From the NCBI RefSeq assembly GCF_019331715.1, contig NZ_JAHBBG010000003.1, forward strand, positions 273,507-337,506: 64,000 nt of DNA. The letters are read 5' to 3'. This stretch comes from Bifidobacterium simiiventris (GTDB lineage Bacteria > Actinomycetota > Actinomycetes > Actinomycetales > Bifidobacteriaceae). Shown one piece after another: positions 54,730-63,942 of this stretch. A program made the translations under genes and the position numbers. How positions within the stretch are numbered: the stretch's first letter is position 1; each line of letters begins with the position of its first letter. Under the pieces are notes generated by a model, which was given only the letters and a program-made list of their open reading frames with translations, did not search any database and had not been told where the DNA came from.

Positions 54730-56090
54730 GGTAGTGCCCGAGATCTTGCGCATTTTGGTCTTCGCCCGTCCCTGTGGCGATGATCAGCTCGCTGCTGGTA
54801 CGGTCTCACCGAGTCGGGACATGTCCAGATAGCGGCGAGTCGACCACTCACTGGAGGTGACGTAGCGCACGCGCGCGCAGATAAGCATCAACGCGCTCCT
54901 GCCGTCCGGGAACGAGCCGACCACGCGCGTGCGCCGGCGGATCTCCCTGTTGAGCCGTTCGATCATGTTGTTCGTGCGGATGCGCCGGCGATGCTCCCTG
55001 GGATAGTCGTCGAGCAGGTAGGTCGTCGTCTCGCCGACGCCCTCCCTGAGGCATTTGGCGGCCTCCCTGAGCTTCCTCGCGTCCATCTCCTTGGCGACGG
55101 ATTCGGCCTTCTCCAACGCCTTGTCGCGGTTTTCCATGGAGAACACGGCCTTCAGCGCGTCGGCCGCCCAGTCCCGGTTCCCGGGGTTGACCTTGGCGAG
55201 CACGTTGCGCTCGAAATGCACCATGCACCGCTGGTAGCGCGCCCCGGGCAGCAGCTCGCCCACCGCGGCCACCAGGCCCGCGCACCGGTCGCCGGTCACC
55301 AATCTGACGCCTTTGAGGCCGCGTGCGACCATGCCGGTGATGAACTCGCGCCAGCTTTCCGCGTCCTCCTTCATGCCTTCGGCGACGGCGAGCACCTCGC
55401 GCCGGCCGTCCGCGCCGACGCCGATCGCGACCAGCACGCTCACGTTCTCCACCGCGCCTCCCCAGCAGCGCTTGTGCCACACGCCGTCCATGAACACGTA
55501 CGGGTACTCCTGCGTCAGCGGCCGCTCCCGCCACGCGTCGATATCCGCGTAGACGCGCTTGAGCTTGTCGCTCAACGTCTGCGAGGGCATGCGGTCGCCC
55601 CACAGCAACTGGCACACGTCGTCGACCTGACGCGTGGACACGCCGGCCAGGTACATGTCGATCAGCGCCTCCTCGACGCTCTCCTCGCGCCGACGGTAGC
55701 GTTCGATCACCGCCGACGAGAATATCGCGCCCTTCAATTTCGGCACCTTCAGGCTCACCTTGCCGGCCTTGACGGTCAGATCGCGCTCGTAATGACCGGC
55801 CCGGTACGCCTTGCGCCCGCCGCTGCGCTCGTAGCGCGCGGCGCCGGTGATCTCGTCGGCCTCGGCGTCGAGCATCGCGTTCAACGTCTCCTCGACCGTC
55901 TTCCTGACCATCCGGTCCAGGGTGGTCTCGAGCATGGCCTGGTCGACCTGTAGAATCTGCTGTGACATGGCTTGTGTCCTGCTTTCCAATCGCGGTTTAT
56001 CTTGTTTGGCGACAGAAAATCGTACACAGGACACGGGCCATGCCTCTATCTCAAGCCCAAACCAAAGTGCGCAAAACTTCGGGCGTTATC
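54730..56090 (-). mobile_element. Complete IS256-family insertion sequence (1361 bp)
   Basis: Ends are defined by an 8-bp direct repeat AAGAAGGA (54722-54729 and 56091-56098), the usual target duplication size of IS256 elements. The 29-bp imperfect terminal inverted repeats (54730-54758 and 56062-56090) match at 22 positions, including GCCCGA and TTGCGCA. One transposase gene fills the element. Precise removal rejoins the toxin frame (AEEG to GYGYF), which independently confirms the ends. Confidence 0.9.
54784..55968 (-). CDS. IS256-family transposase
   Basis: A 394-residue Mutator-type DDE transposase. Catalytic residues are seen in YVFMDGVWHKR (Asp), LVTGDRCAG (Asp) and NMIERLNREIRRRT (Glu). 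The N-terminal QVDQAMLETTLDRMVRKTVE and RYERSGGRKAYRAGHYER are typical of the family. The gene is GC-rich like the host and looks intact, so the element may still move. Start is MSQQIL; the frame extends upstream without support. Confidence 0.95.
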   Translation of the reverse strand: MSQQILQVDQAMLETTLDRMVRKTVEETLNAMLDAEADEITGAARYERSGGRKAYRAGHYERDLTVKAGKVSLKVPKLKGAIFSSAVIERYRRREESVEEALIDMYLAGVSTRQVDDVCQLLWGDRMPSQTLSDKLKRVYADIDAWRERPLTQEYPYVFMDGVWHKRCWGGAVENVSVLVAIGVGADGRREVLAVAEGMKEDAESWREFITGMVARGLKGVRLVTGDRCAGLVAAVGELLPGARYQRCMVHFERNVLAKVNPGNRDWAADALKAVFSMENRDKALEKAESVAKEMDARKLREAAKCLREGVGETTTYLLDDYPREHRRRIRTNNMIERLNREIRRRTRVVGSFPDGRSALMLICARVRYVTSSEWSTRRYLDMSRLGETVPAAS

Positions 56091-56554
56091 AAGAAGGATA
56101 TGGGTATTTCATTACTCAGGATCTCAAGCAGATGACTATTCCTCAGGAACGCGATACGGTAAAGTCTTCCGGGCTGTCTTGGATCGGTATCCCGCACATG
56201 GAACGGCAGATCAAGGGGGAAACAGCTCATCGCTGCGCAGATTGCAGTGCTCGCTCCGGTCGTGGGTTGGCTACTTAAAGAACCGCCGGATAAACCGACG
56301 GCTTACTCTCTGCGCGAGGCTCGATCTGCCTAGGATTTTCCGGTACAGTGAAGTCATATAAAACGGCAACTCGTGAAGAACGAAGATTTGCCTGGAATAA
56401 TGTGCTCCTTTCTTGACCGCCTTGAACATCGTCCGAGCGTTATCGAGGTATTTCTGATGCAATGTTGTGGCAATTGCTATATCAATATTATGGTATTCTC
56501 TATATCAGAATCACGGGATTCAGTATGTCAATGCCGCGAAGAACGGAGGCTGCG

Positions 56555-57733
56555 ATGATTCCAAGAACGTTGACTGACCAGCTGCTCAGAGCGGTCTCGT
56601 GGTTTCCGGTGGTGTCTGTCACGGGCCCGCGGCAGAGCGGCAAATCCACTTTGGTCCGCAATGCTTTTCCTGATTACGATTATCTGAATCTCGAGGATCC
56701 GGAGCTACGCAACAAGGCGACGGTCGATCCCATCAGCTTCATTCGCGATCGGCGCCCGCCGTTCATCATCGACGAGGCGCAATACGCCCCGGACCTGTTC
56801 TCCATGATCCAGGTTGTTTCGGATGAGATTGGCAAGCCTGGTCAGTTCATACTTTCGGGATCTCAGAACTTCCTGCTATCCAAGCAGATCAAGCAGTCGC
56901 TCGCTGGACGGGTGGGAGTACTCAAGCTGCTGCCACTCTCCTACGCGGAGGCGATCGCGGCGAATCCGAATCTGACCGTCGAGGAATATATGCTCTCTGG
57001 CGGCTATCCGCGACTGTACGACACGCATGCGCCTAGAAGCATCTTTTTTGAAAGCTATCTCAGCAGCTATATCGAACGTGACGTCGCCGATTACCTCGAC
57101 GTGCGCAACCTCACCGCGTTCCGCACGTTCCTGCGACTGTGCGCACAGCATGTCGGCGGGCTCATCAAGGAAACCGGCATGGCGAATGAGGTCGGCGTCG
57201 CATACCGCACGATCAAATCATGGTCCTCGATCTTGGAATCCAGCTACGTTACGTTCCGTCTGCCTCCGTATTTCGGCAATCTCAACAAACGGCTGACCAA
57301 AACGCCGAAACTCTACTTCTACGACACCGGTCTACTCTGCCACCTGCTGCGCATCGAAACGCTGCAGGACCTGCAGGAGCATCCGCTGTTCGGCGAAATC
57401 GTCGAGAACCTCGTCATCAGCGAAACCGTTAAACGCTATTACAATGCATTGAAGACGCCTGAACTGTACTTCTACCGCGACGACAGCAAAATAGAAGTGG
57501 ACCTCGTTGACTGCACGCACTCCCAGACCAAGCCGGAACTCATCGAGATCAAATCCGGACGCATGTACCACGACCGGTTCGCCAAGCACCTACGCTCCGT
57601 GGGCGCGATGCTGAACGTCCCCGACGAGAATCGCATCGTCGCTATGCGCACCGACGGCACATACCACGACCACGGCATCACAGTATGTGGACTGCGTGAG
57701 CTGTCGCTGCGCAAGGAAAATCCGGCGGCCTGA
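56555..57733 (+). CDS. AAA ATPase with DUF4143 domain
   Basis: A 392-residue protein. The N-terminal P-loop is VTGPRQSGKSTLV (about 21-33) with Walker B-type FIIDEAQYAPDLF and sensor-like FILSGSQNFLL; the C-terminal half (from about 190) is DUF4143 with the PD-D/ExK-like end YFYRDDSKIEVDLV and ELIEIKSG. These widespread ATPases are accessory genes of unclear function, sometimes linked to mobile DNA. CGGAGG lies 5 nt before ATG 56555. The upstream 56334-56554 gap is AT-rich with two CTATATCA repeats and no gene. Confidence 0.9.
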   Translation: MIPRTLTDQLLRAVSWFPVVSVTGPRQSGKSTLVRNAFPDYDYLNLEDPELRNKATVDPISFIRDRRPPFIIDEAQYAPDLFSMIQVVSDEIGKPGQFILSGSQNFLLSKQIKQSLAGRVGVLKLLPLSYAEAIAANPNLTVEEYMLSGGYPRLYDTHAPRSIFFESYLSSYIERDVADYLDVRNLTAFRTFLRLCAQHVGGLIKETGMANEVGVAYRTIKSWSSILESSYVTFRLPPYFGNLNKRLTKTPKLYFYDTGLLCHLLRIETLQDLQEHPLFGEIVENLVISETVKRYYNALKTPELYFYRDDSKIEVDLVDCTHSQTKPELIEIKSGRMYHDRFAKHLRSVGAMLNVPDENRIVAMRTDGTYHDHGITVCGLRELSLRKENPAA

Positions 57734-57955
57734 TATTGTGATTACCATGACGGTGAAAACGACCGTCGACAAAGATGTCGGGAGTGAGGCCGGGGTGGTA
57801 TCGACCGGAGAAGCCTGCCCCATTCCGATGGCCTGTCCCTGCTGAGCGTGCGCGCCATGAACCTGCGCGAGTTCTACGACGCCCGCAGAGAACTCGTGTC
57901 ATTGCCTTACCTTATCCGACCAACACTCCGGGTGTCATATGTAAGGAATCTCTGT

Positions 57956-58012
57956 TTGACTTGTTTCGACTTCTATCTTATAGTCTCTATAACTAAAATG
58001 AGTGTTATAGAG
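57956..58012 (+). promoter_or_regulatory. Promoter with operator-like inverted repeat before fic
   Basis: TTGACT (57956-57961), exactly 17 nt, TATAGT (57979-57984). Immediately after, CTCTATAAC (57985-57993) and GTTATAGAG (58004-58012) form a perfect 9-bp inverted repeat across the likely transcription start and up to the ribosome binding site. A repressor bound here would block the promoter. The rest of the 57734-58025 gap shows no gene. Confidence 0.7.
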
Positions 58013-58025
58013 GCGAGTCTTGCTT

Positions 58026-59288
58026 ATGGATATGAAATATAGAAGTTTGGCGAGGCTGTTTCATGTTGACAGATCGAATGATGCCTTCAACAATCACGAA
58101 CAGCTGGCGTTGTGGCGTCTTGAAGCGGACTCCACATTCCGGACCAGGATCCTGACGCCGTTGGGGGAACTGTTCACGGCCACTCCCAGGGAAACGGCAA
58201 TATTGACGGAACGTGTGCTGCTCGCCGAACGGCGGGTGTCCCGGCTCTGGAACCGGATTCCCGGCGTTATGCGTTGGGACTACATACGGCATTCCATCAG
58301 TGAGGAACTGTTCGCCACCAATGAGATGGAAGGTGTGCGCAGTACTCGCAGGGAAACGCAGCATGCAGTGGCGGTGGCTGAACAAGCGCGGAAGGAGGGG
58401 GATGCTTCGAGAGCGAGGTTCAGTGAATTCGCCAAACTCTATCTGAATCTTGCCGATGAGGATTCCTCATTGCCGATGAGCATCGCGGATATTCGCGGCA
58501 TCTACGACAAGGTCGCACTTGATGAAATCGACGAGAACGACAAGCCTGACGGTGATCTGTTCAGGCGGCATGACGTGGAGATACAAGGCCCTCACGGTGT
58601 TGCGATCCACAATGGCGTCAGTGGCGAAAGCGCTATCAGCGCACTGCTTGCCGACATGATCCGCCTTGTCTCATCCAGTGAGATCCCCCGTTTGCAGGCA
58701 GCCATCATGTCGCATTTCCTGTTCGAATACGTCCACCCGTTTTACGACGGCAATGGCAGAACAGGCCGGTATTTGCTGGCTTTGTATCTGAATCGCGATC
58801 TGACCATGCCTACCGTACTGTCGCTGTCTCGCACCATCGCGGAGCATAAGAACGACTACTATAAGGCGTTTGTCGAGGCGGAGAACAAACTGAATTGCGG
58901 TGAGCTCACGTTCTTCGTGAATACCATCTTGGGATTCATACAGCAAGCTCAAGATGAGCTGATCGACGAGCTTGGCATCAAAGTCGATCAACTTGACAAG
59001 GGCGGTGCGGTCTGTGAGCGGCTTGCGGAACAGCATGACTTGTCCAGGAACGCACTTTCGCTGCTGTATGCCGTGGTTCAGGAGGAGCTGTTCGACTCGT
59101 TCAAATCCATGTCGCTGGATGATGCCGCATATCATCTCAGACTATCCAAACAAAGCGCGAGAAAATACGTGGGTGAGCTGCTGGACGCAGACCTTGCTGA
59201 GCAAAGCGGAAAACGTCCCCTGAAGATACGGGCAGCGGCATCGTTGCGTAATATCCTCGCTTCAGGCACGATGGAAAACGTCGAATAA
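58026..59288 (+). CDS. Fic-domain protein with N-terminal inhibitory motif
   Basis: A 420-residue Fic enzyme, which typically transfers AMP from ATP to a target protein. The catalytic motif HPFYDGNGRTGR starts at His237 and is complete. The inhibitory helix motif (S/T)xxxE(G/N) is present as TNEMEG (98-103), making it a class II, self-restrained Fic. A C-terminal winged-helix-like part (LDDAAYHLRLSKQSARKYVG) may bind DNA, perhaps the operator in front of its own gene. ATG 58026 fits the GAGGCGAG site; TTG 58020 is too close. No separate antitoxin gene is seen. Confidence 0.9.
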   Translation: MDMKYRSLARLFHVDRSNDAFNNHEQLALWRLEADSTFRTRILTPLGELFTATPRETAILTERVLLAERRVSRLWNRIPGVMRWDYIRHSISEELFATNEMEGVRSTRRETQHAVAVAEQARKEGDASRARFSEFAKLYLNLADEDSSLPMSIADIRGIYDKVALDEIDENDKPDGDLFRRHDVEIQGPHGVAIHNGVSGESAISALLADMIRLVSSSEIPRLQAAIMSHFLFEYVHPFYDGNGRTGRYLLALYLNRDLTMPTVLSLSRTIAEHKNDYYKAFVEAENKLNCGELTFFVNTILGFIQQAQDELIDELGIKVDQLDKGGAVCERLAEQHDLSRNALSLLYAVVQEELFDSFKSMSLDDAAYHLRLSKQSARKYVGELLDADLAEQSGKRPLKIRAAASLRNILASGTMENVE

Positions 59289-59446
59289 TGGGCCATCCTG
59301 TCTCCTGCAAAGATCGCGAGGGGCTGAGTCTGTGTGGTTGTTTCGCGTTCATGTAGCGGCGGAGAGTGGCGGGAGTTCGTCGGGGGCATTAGAGTGGTGA
59401 CCGGAACTGTTGATGCAGTTTGTTGTGTACAGAGAAAGAGAGCAGT

Positions 59447-60694
59447 ATGAAGATTGCTGTTGCTGGTACTGGTTATGTTGGTTTGTCGGTGGCGTTGTTG
59501 CTGTCGCAGCATAACGAGGTTCATGCGTTGGACATCGTGCCCGCGAAGGTCGAGCTGCTGAACAGTGGCAAGAGCCCGATCGTGGATCGCGAGATCACTG
59601 ATTTCCTCGACGAGAACGCATCCGGTCAGCGTCCGCTGGACTTCCACGCGACCGTCGACCCGGCCGAGGCGTACACGGGGGCGGATTATGCGGTGGTGGC
59701 CACCCCGACCAACTACGACCCGGTGAAGAACTACTTCGACACCTCCAGCGTGGAGGCCGCGATCGTGGCGATCCGCGAGCACGCCCCGCACGCGTGGATC
59801 GTGGTCAAGTCCACGATCCCGGTCGGCTACACCGCGCAGCTGCGCGAACGCCTGGACGACGACCATATCCTGTTCTCCCCGGAGTTCCTGCGCGAGGGCC
59901 ACGCCCTGTACGACAACCTGCATCCGAGCCGTATCGTGGCGGGCGCCCCTCAGGACGACCCGGCCGCGGTCGAGGCCGCGCGCACGTTCGTCGAACTGCT
60001 GGCCGCGGGCGCGGATCCGGCCGAGAAGGACCGCGTGAACCCGGACGGTTCGAAGGGCATCCCGGAGCTGGTCGTGGGCACGACCGAGGCCGAGGCGATC
60101 AAGCTGTTCGCCAACACGTATCTGGCGCTGCGCGTCGCGTACTTCAACGAGCTGGACACGTACGCGGAGTCGCGCGGCCTGGACACGAAGCAGATCATCG
60201 AGGGCGTGTGCCTGGATCCGCGCATCCGCAACAACTACAACAACCCGAGCTTCGGCTACGGCGGCTACTGCCTGCCGAAGGACACCAAGCAGCTGCTCGC
60301 GAACTACGACCAGGTGCCGCAGAACCTGATCGGCGCGATCGTGGAATCGAACCGCACGCGCAAGGACTTCGTCGCCTCGGAGATCGAGGCGCGCGTGGCC
60401 GGCGTGAAGGACCCGGTGGTGGGAGTGTACCGACTGACCATGAAGAGCGGTTCCGACAACTTCCGCCAGTCCGCGATCCAGGGCGTGATGAAGCGGCTCA
60501 AGGCGCGCGGCATCTCGGTGGTCGTGTACGAGCCCACGCTGGACGCGCCGGACTTCTTCAACAGCCCGGTCACGCACGACCTCGCCGCGTTCAAGCAGCA
60601 GGCCGATGTGATCGTCGCCAACCGCTGGAACGCCGCCGACCTCGCCGACGTGGCCGACAAGGTCTACACCCGCGACCTCTTCCGCCGCGACTGA
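59447..60694 (+). CDS. ugd: UDP-glucose 6-dehydrogenase
   Basis: A 415-residue NAD-dependent dehydrogenase oxidising UDP-glucose to UDP-glucuronate for acidic polysaccharides. It has the Rossmann motif [48 protein letters not shown] and the catalytic cysteine in [12 protein letters not shown] (Cys275). ATG 59447 is taken because the extra upstream residues do not belong to the fold. High GC, unlike the genes before it. A UDP-N-acetylhexosamine dehydrogenase is less likely. Confidence 0.94.
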   Translation: MKIAVAGTGYVGLSVALLLSQHNEVHALDIVPAKVELLNSGKSPIVDREITDFLDENASGQRPLDFHATVDPAEAYTGADYAVVATPTNYDPVKNYFDTSSVEAAIVAIREHAPHAWIVVKSTIPVGYTAQLRERLDDDHILFSPEFLREGHALYDNLHPSRIVAGAPQDDPAAVEAARTFVELLAAGADPAEKDRVNPDGSKGIPELVVGTTEAEAIKLFANTYLALRVAYFNELDTYAESRGLDTKQIIEGVCLDPRIRNNYNNPSFGYGGYCLPKDTKQLLANYDQVPQNLIGAIVESNRTRKDFVASEIEARVAGVKDPVVGVYRLTMKSGSDNFRQSAIQGVMKRLKARGISVVVYEPTLDAPDFFNSPVTHDLAAFKQQADVIVANRWNAADLADVADKVYTRDLFRRD

Positions 60695-60708
60695 CCAGAT
60701 CATCCGTC

Positions 60709-61542
60709 ATGAACGGCATCCCCGACCGTCTGCTATATACGCCGACGAGGTTCGCGCGAACTTCGTTGCTGCATGTGCAGGAGGTCGGGGAACTGACGGC
60801 CGTTTCCTCGCATGTGAGCAGCCGAGACCATCTGGGATCGTTCCTGTGCTTCGTGGTGTTGCGAGGTAGCGGCATCCTTCGCTACGAAGGCGTGGCGTAC
60901 GATCTGCATGCCGGTGACGTGGCGTTCGTAGACTGCCGCAAGCCGTATGCGCACGAGACCGGCACCGACCTATGGACTCTCAAATGGTGCCATTTCCAGG
61001 GGCCGTCCATGAGCGCAATCTACGCGAAATACCGTGAACGCGGCGGCCGCCCGGTCTTCCGCCCCCAATCCGCGAATCGCATCGAAGCGGTACTCGACGA
61101 TCTGCGCGCGCTCGTCTCGTCCGACGACTACATCCGCGACATGCGTATCAACGAAAAACTCGGCACGCTGCTCACGTTCATCATGGAGGAATCATGGAAT
61201 CCTCCGGACAGCAGGCTGATCAAGAAACAGGTCGAACTGTGCGACGTGCGCGACTGGCTCAACGACCACTTCACCGAACGCATCACGTTGGACTCGCTCG
61301 CCGCGCGGTTCTTTGTCAACAAATACTATCTGTCGAGAATCTTCAAAGAGTCGTTCGGCATGACGATCACCGACTATGTACGGTACAAACGAGCGACCGA
61401 AGCCAAGCGGTTGCTGCGATTCACTGATTTGGGCATCGATGAGATCGCCGCCGAGGTAGGAGTGCATGATGCCAATTATTTTTCGCGCATGTTCCGCAAG
61501 ATCGAAGGCATGTCTCCTCGGGATTACCGCGCCAAGTGGTGA
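60709..61542 (+). CDS. AraC-family transcriptional regulator
   Basis: A 277-residue regulator. A cupin-type sensor domain (about 1-150; YDLHAGDVAFVDCRKPYAHE) is followed by two AraC helix-turn-helix units: ITLDSLAARFFVNKYYLSRI and GIDEIAAEVGVHDANYFSRM, ending RKIEGMSPRDYRAKW. It begins 14 bp after ugd and lies before gmd, whose upstream region carries an inverted repeat, so it may control these sugar-nucleotide genes. The ligand is unknown. Confidence 0.9.
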   Translation: MNGIPDRLLYTPTRFARTSLLHVQEVGELTAVSSHVSSRDHLGSFLCFVVLRGSGILRYEGVAYDLHAGDVAFVDCRKPYAHETGTDLWTLKWCHFQGPSMSAIYAKYRERGGRPVFRPQSANRIEAVLDDLRALVSSDDYIRDMRINEKLGTLLTFIMEESWNPPDSRLIKKQVELCDVRDWLNDHFTERITLDSLAARFFVNKYYLSRIFKESFGMTITDYVRYKRATEAKRLLRFTDLGIDEIAAEVGVHDANYFSRMFRKIEGMSPRDYRAKW

Positions 61543-61593
61543 TCATATATGGTCGCGGTGAGGTGGCGTCGGCATATGCTGTCGTGACCTATG

Positions 61594-61685
61594 CGACAAA
61601 AGTCAATATCGTGCTAGTTTTTGTCGGCGTCGAGCTGGTGGTGTGCGGCGCGGTTCCCTATGATGGTATCTGTCAGTTATATAAT
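61594..61685 (+). promoter_or_regulatory. Inverted repeat and -10 box upstream of gmd
   Basis: CGACAAAA (61594-61601) and TTTTGTCG (61619-61626) form an inverted repeat with a 17-nt gap. A perfect TATAAT lies at 61680-61685; no good -35 is seen, so activation by a bound regulator is plausible. Confidence 0.45.
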
Positions 61686-61723
61686 GCCCGTCCGGGCAAG
61701 CATCCGAACGAAAGAGAACACGC

Positions 61724-62770
61724 ATGAAAAAAGCGCTGATCACCGGCATCACCGGCCAGGATGGCTCCTATCTGGCTGAATTCCTGCTGGAGAAGGGATA
61801 CGAAGTCCACGGCATCCACCGTCGCGCCTCCATCTCCAACACCGCCCGCATTGACCACCTTCTCGAGAACGGTTCCATCACCCTGCACGACGGTGATCTG
61901 TCCGACTCGTCCTCGCTGATCCGCATCATCGGCATGGTCCAGCCCGACGAGATCTACAATCTCGCCGCGCAGTCCCACGTTCAGGTTTCCTTCGACGTGC
62001 CCGAGTATTCCGGCGACATCGACGCCATCGGCGTGCTGCGCATCCTCGAAGCCGTGCGTATCCTCGGTCTGACCAAGAAGACGCGCGTCTACCAGGCGTC
62101 CACCTCCGAACTGTACGGTAAGGTCGAAGAGGTGCCGCAGCGTGAAACCACGCCGTTCCACCCGTACAGCCCGTACGCGGTCGCCAAGCAGTACGGCTTC
62201 TGGATCACCAAGGAATATCGCGAGGCGTACGGCATGTTCGCCGTCAACGGCATCCTGTTCAACCACGAATCCGAGCGTCGCGGCGAAAACTTCGTGACCC
62301 GCAAGATCACGCTCGCCGCCGGACGCATAGCCGAAGGCCTGCAGGACCACCTCGAACTCGGCAACCTCGACTCACTGCGCGACTGGGGCTACGCCAAGGA
62401 CTACGTCGAATGCATGTGGCTCATCATGCAGCAGGAGAAGCCCGACGACTTCGTCATCGCCACCGGCGTGCAGCACTCCGTGCGTGACTTCACCGAAAAG
62501 GCGTTCGCCGCCAACGGCATCACCCTGCGCTGGGAAGGCAAGGGTCTCGACGAGAAGGGTTACGACACGGCGACCGGCAAGATGCTGGTGTGCGTGAATC
62601 CTGCATGGTTCCGCCCGACCGACGTCGACAACCTGTGGGGAGACCCGACCAAGGCCAAGACCGTGCTCGGCTGGAACCCGCAGACCACCAGCTACGAGCA
62701 GCTCGTCGAGATCATGGCCAAGCACGATCGTCAGCTCGCCAAGCGCGAGAAGGCATTGAAGGAGATCTGA
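61724..62770 (+). CDS. gmd: GDP-mannose 4,6-dehydratase
   Basis: A 348-residue short-chain dehydrogenase making GDP-4-keto-6-deoxymannose, first step to GDP-fucose. Motifs: [47 protein letters not shown], the TSELYG triad threonine/serine region, YAVAKQYG (Tyr and Lys) and [16 protein letters not shown]. Length is usual. AAAGAGA precedes the ATG. It lies 6 bp before fcl. Confidence 0.96.
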   Translation: MKKALITGITGQDGSYLAEFLLEKGYEVHGIHRRASISNTARIDHLLENGSITLHDGDLSDSSSLIRIIGMVQPDEIYNLAAQSHVQVSFDVPEYSGDIDAIGVLRILEAVRILGLTKKTRVYQASTSELYGKVEEVPQRETTPFHPYSPYAVAKQYGFWITKEYREAYGMFAVNGILFNHESERRGENFVTRKITLAAGRIAEGLQDHLELGNLDSLRDWGYAKDYVECMWLIMQQEKPDDFVIATGVQHSVRDFTEKAFAANGITLRWEGKGLDEKGYDTATGKMLVCVNPAWFRPTDVDNLWGDPTKAKTVLGWNPQTTSYEQLVEIMAKHDRQLAKREKALKEI

Positions 62771-62776
62771 TCAATC

Positions 62777-63721
62777 ATGATGGATAAGAACGCGAAAATT
62801 TATGTGGCCGGCCACCGCGGCATGGTGGGATCAGCCATCGTACGTGAACTGAAGCGCCAAGGCTACACCAACATCGTCACGCGCACCCACAAGGAACTCG
62901 ACCTGACCCGCCAGGACAAGGTCGAGGAGTTCTTCGCCGCCGAGAAGCCGGAATACGTGTTCCTCGCCGCGGCGAAGGTCGGAGGCATCGTCGCCAACCA
63001 GGAGGCGCTCGCCGACTTCATGTACGACAACATGATCCTCGAGATGAACGTGATCCACTCCGCATGGCAGAACGGCTGCAAGAAGCTCGAATTCCTCGGC
63101 TCCTCCTGCATCTACCCGCGTCTGGCCCCGCAGCCGATGAAGGAAGACTGCCTGCTCACCAGCGCCCTCGAGAAGACCAATGAGGCGTACGCGCTCGCCA
63201 AGATCAGCGGTCTGAAGTACTGCGAGTTTCTCAACCGCCAGTACGGCACCGACTACATCTCGGTCATGCCGACCAACCTGTACGGTCCGAACGACAACTA
63301 CCATCCAACCCACAGCCATGTGCTGCCGGCGCTCATCCGTCGCTTCCACGAGGCCAAGGTCTCCGGCGCGCCGTCCGTGACCTGCTGGGGCGACGGTTCG
63401 CCGCTTCGCGAGTTCCTGTATGTGGACGATCTGGCCAACCTGTGCGTGTTCCTTATGAACAACTATTCCGGCAACGAGACCGTGAACGCCGGCACCGGCA
63501 AGGAACTCACCATCAAGGAGCTCACTCAGCTTGTGGCCAAGGTCGTGGGCTACACTGGCGAGATCAAGTGGGACACCACCAAGCCGAACGGCACACCGCG
63601 CAAGTTGCTCGATGGGTCCAAGGCCACCAAGCTCGGCTGGACGTACAAGACCGAGCTGGAGGACGGCATCCGCCTGGCATACGAGGACTTCCTCAACAAC
63701 CCGATGCGCGCGGAACGCTGA
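62777..63721 (+). CDS. fcl: GDP-L-fucose synthase
   Basis: A 314-residue epimerase/reductase completing GDP-L-fucose synthesis from the Gmd product. It has the NADP loop [48 protein letters not shown], the YALAKISG catalytic Tyr/Lys, [20 protein letters not shown] and [10 protein letters not shown]. Start is ATG 62777 or the next codon. With gmd it forms a two-gene GDP-fucose operon. Confidence 0.96.
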   Translation: MMDKNAKIYVAGHRGMVGSAIVRELKRQGYTNIVTRTHKELDLTRQDKVEEFFAAEKPEYVFLAAAKVGGIVANQEALADFMYDNMILEMNVIHSAWQNGCKKLEFLGSSCIYPRLAPQPMKEDCLLTSALEKTNEAYALAKISGLKYCEFLNRQYGTDYISVMPTNLYGPNDNYHPTHSHVLPALIRRFHEAKVSGAPSVTCWGDGSPLREFLYVDDLANLCVFLMNNYSGNETVNAGTGKELTIKELTQLVAKVVGYTGEIKWDTTKPNGTPRKLLDGSKATKLGWTYKTELEDGIRLAYEDFLNNPMRAER

Positions 63722-63877
63722 ACCGGCGATGCGTCGGTCCGCTGGCCGGCGGATTCATGGATTCGTGGATCTCTGTTGATGGATTCGCTGACCTACTGAT
63801 CCTGCGCGCATCCGCAATCCATGCGGTCCCGCAGGACGACGTTTGCCTGTTTTTCTCTGCATACGCGGCCCCTCCGA

Positions 63878-63935
63878 GGTGCCTCATTTGAAAATGAGCG
63901 CGTAATCCGGAGTGGTGCCTCACCTGTGGTGAGCG
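63878..63935. repeat. Two similar short hairpin repeats near the right edge
   Basis: GGTGCCTCATTTGAAAATGA GCG-type unit (63878-63900) and GGTGCCTCACCTGTGGTGAG CG-type unit (63914-63935) share the start and end and each can fold on itself. They lie between convergent genes and may act as terminators. The rest of 63722-63942 shows no gene. Confidence 0.45.
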
Positions 63936-63942
63936 TGAAATC

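Larger units (their letters stand above)
54556..56333 (+). pseudogene. DUF5615-like toxin gene, nonsense-mutated and split by an IS
   Basis: GTG 54556 overlaps the antitoxin stop. The first part reads KFYIDENLPAPLSTCLQALF, a DUF5615 (PIN-like, Mut7-C-related) start with the conserved D-E-N. A TGA at 54643-54645 interrupts it; the same frame goes on to EAMDGTKDVPLLRYLAEEG and meets the IS at 54729. Beyond the IS the frame resumes GYGYFITQDLKQMTIPQERD and SGLSWIGIPHMERQIKG, then a frameshift near 56213-56220, and ends KQLIAAQIAVLAPVVGW ... stop 56333. The intact toxin would have about 137 residues. Three lesions mean it is dead. Confidence 0.78.

Noticed and set aside
56271..56462. 63-residue minus-strand protein rich in Arg and Phe
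   Set aside because: It overlaps the end of the toxin remnant on the other strand and has no ribosome binding site; no family was recognised.
57775..57996. 73-residue frame between the ATPase and fic genes
   Set aside because: Pro/Arg-rich translation typical of a chance frame; the fic promoter and operator occupy its end.
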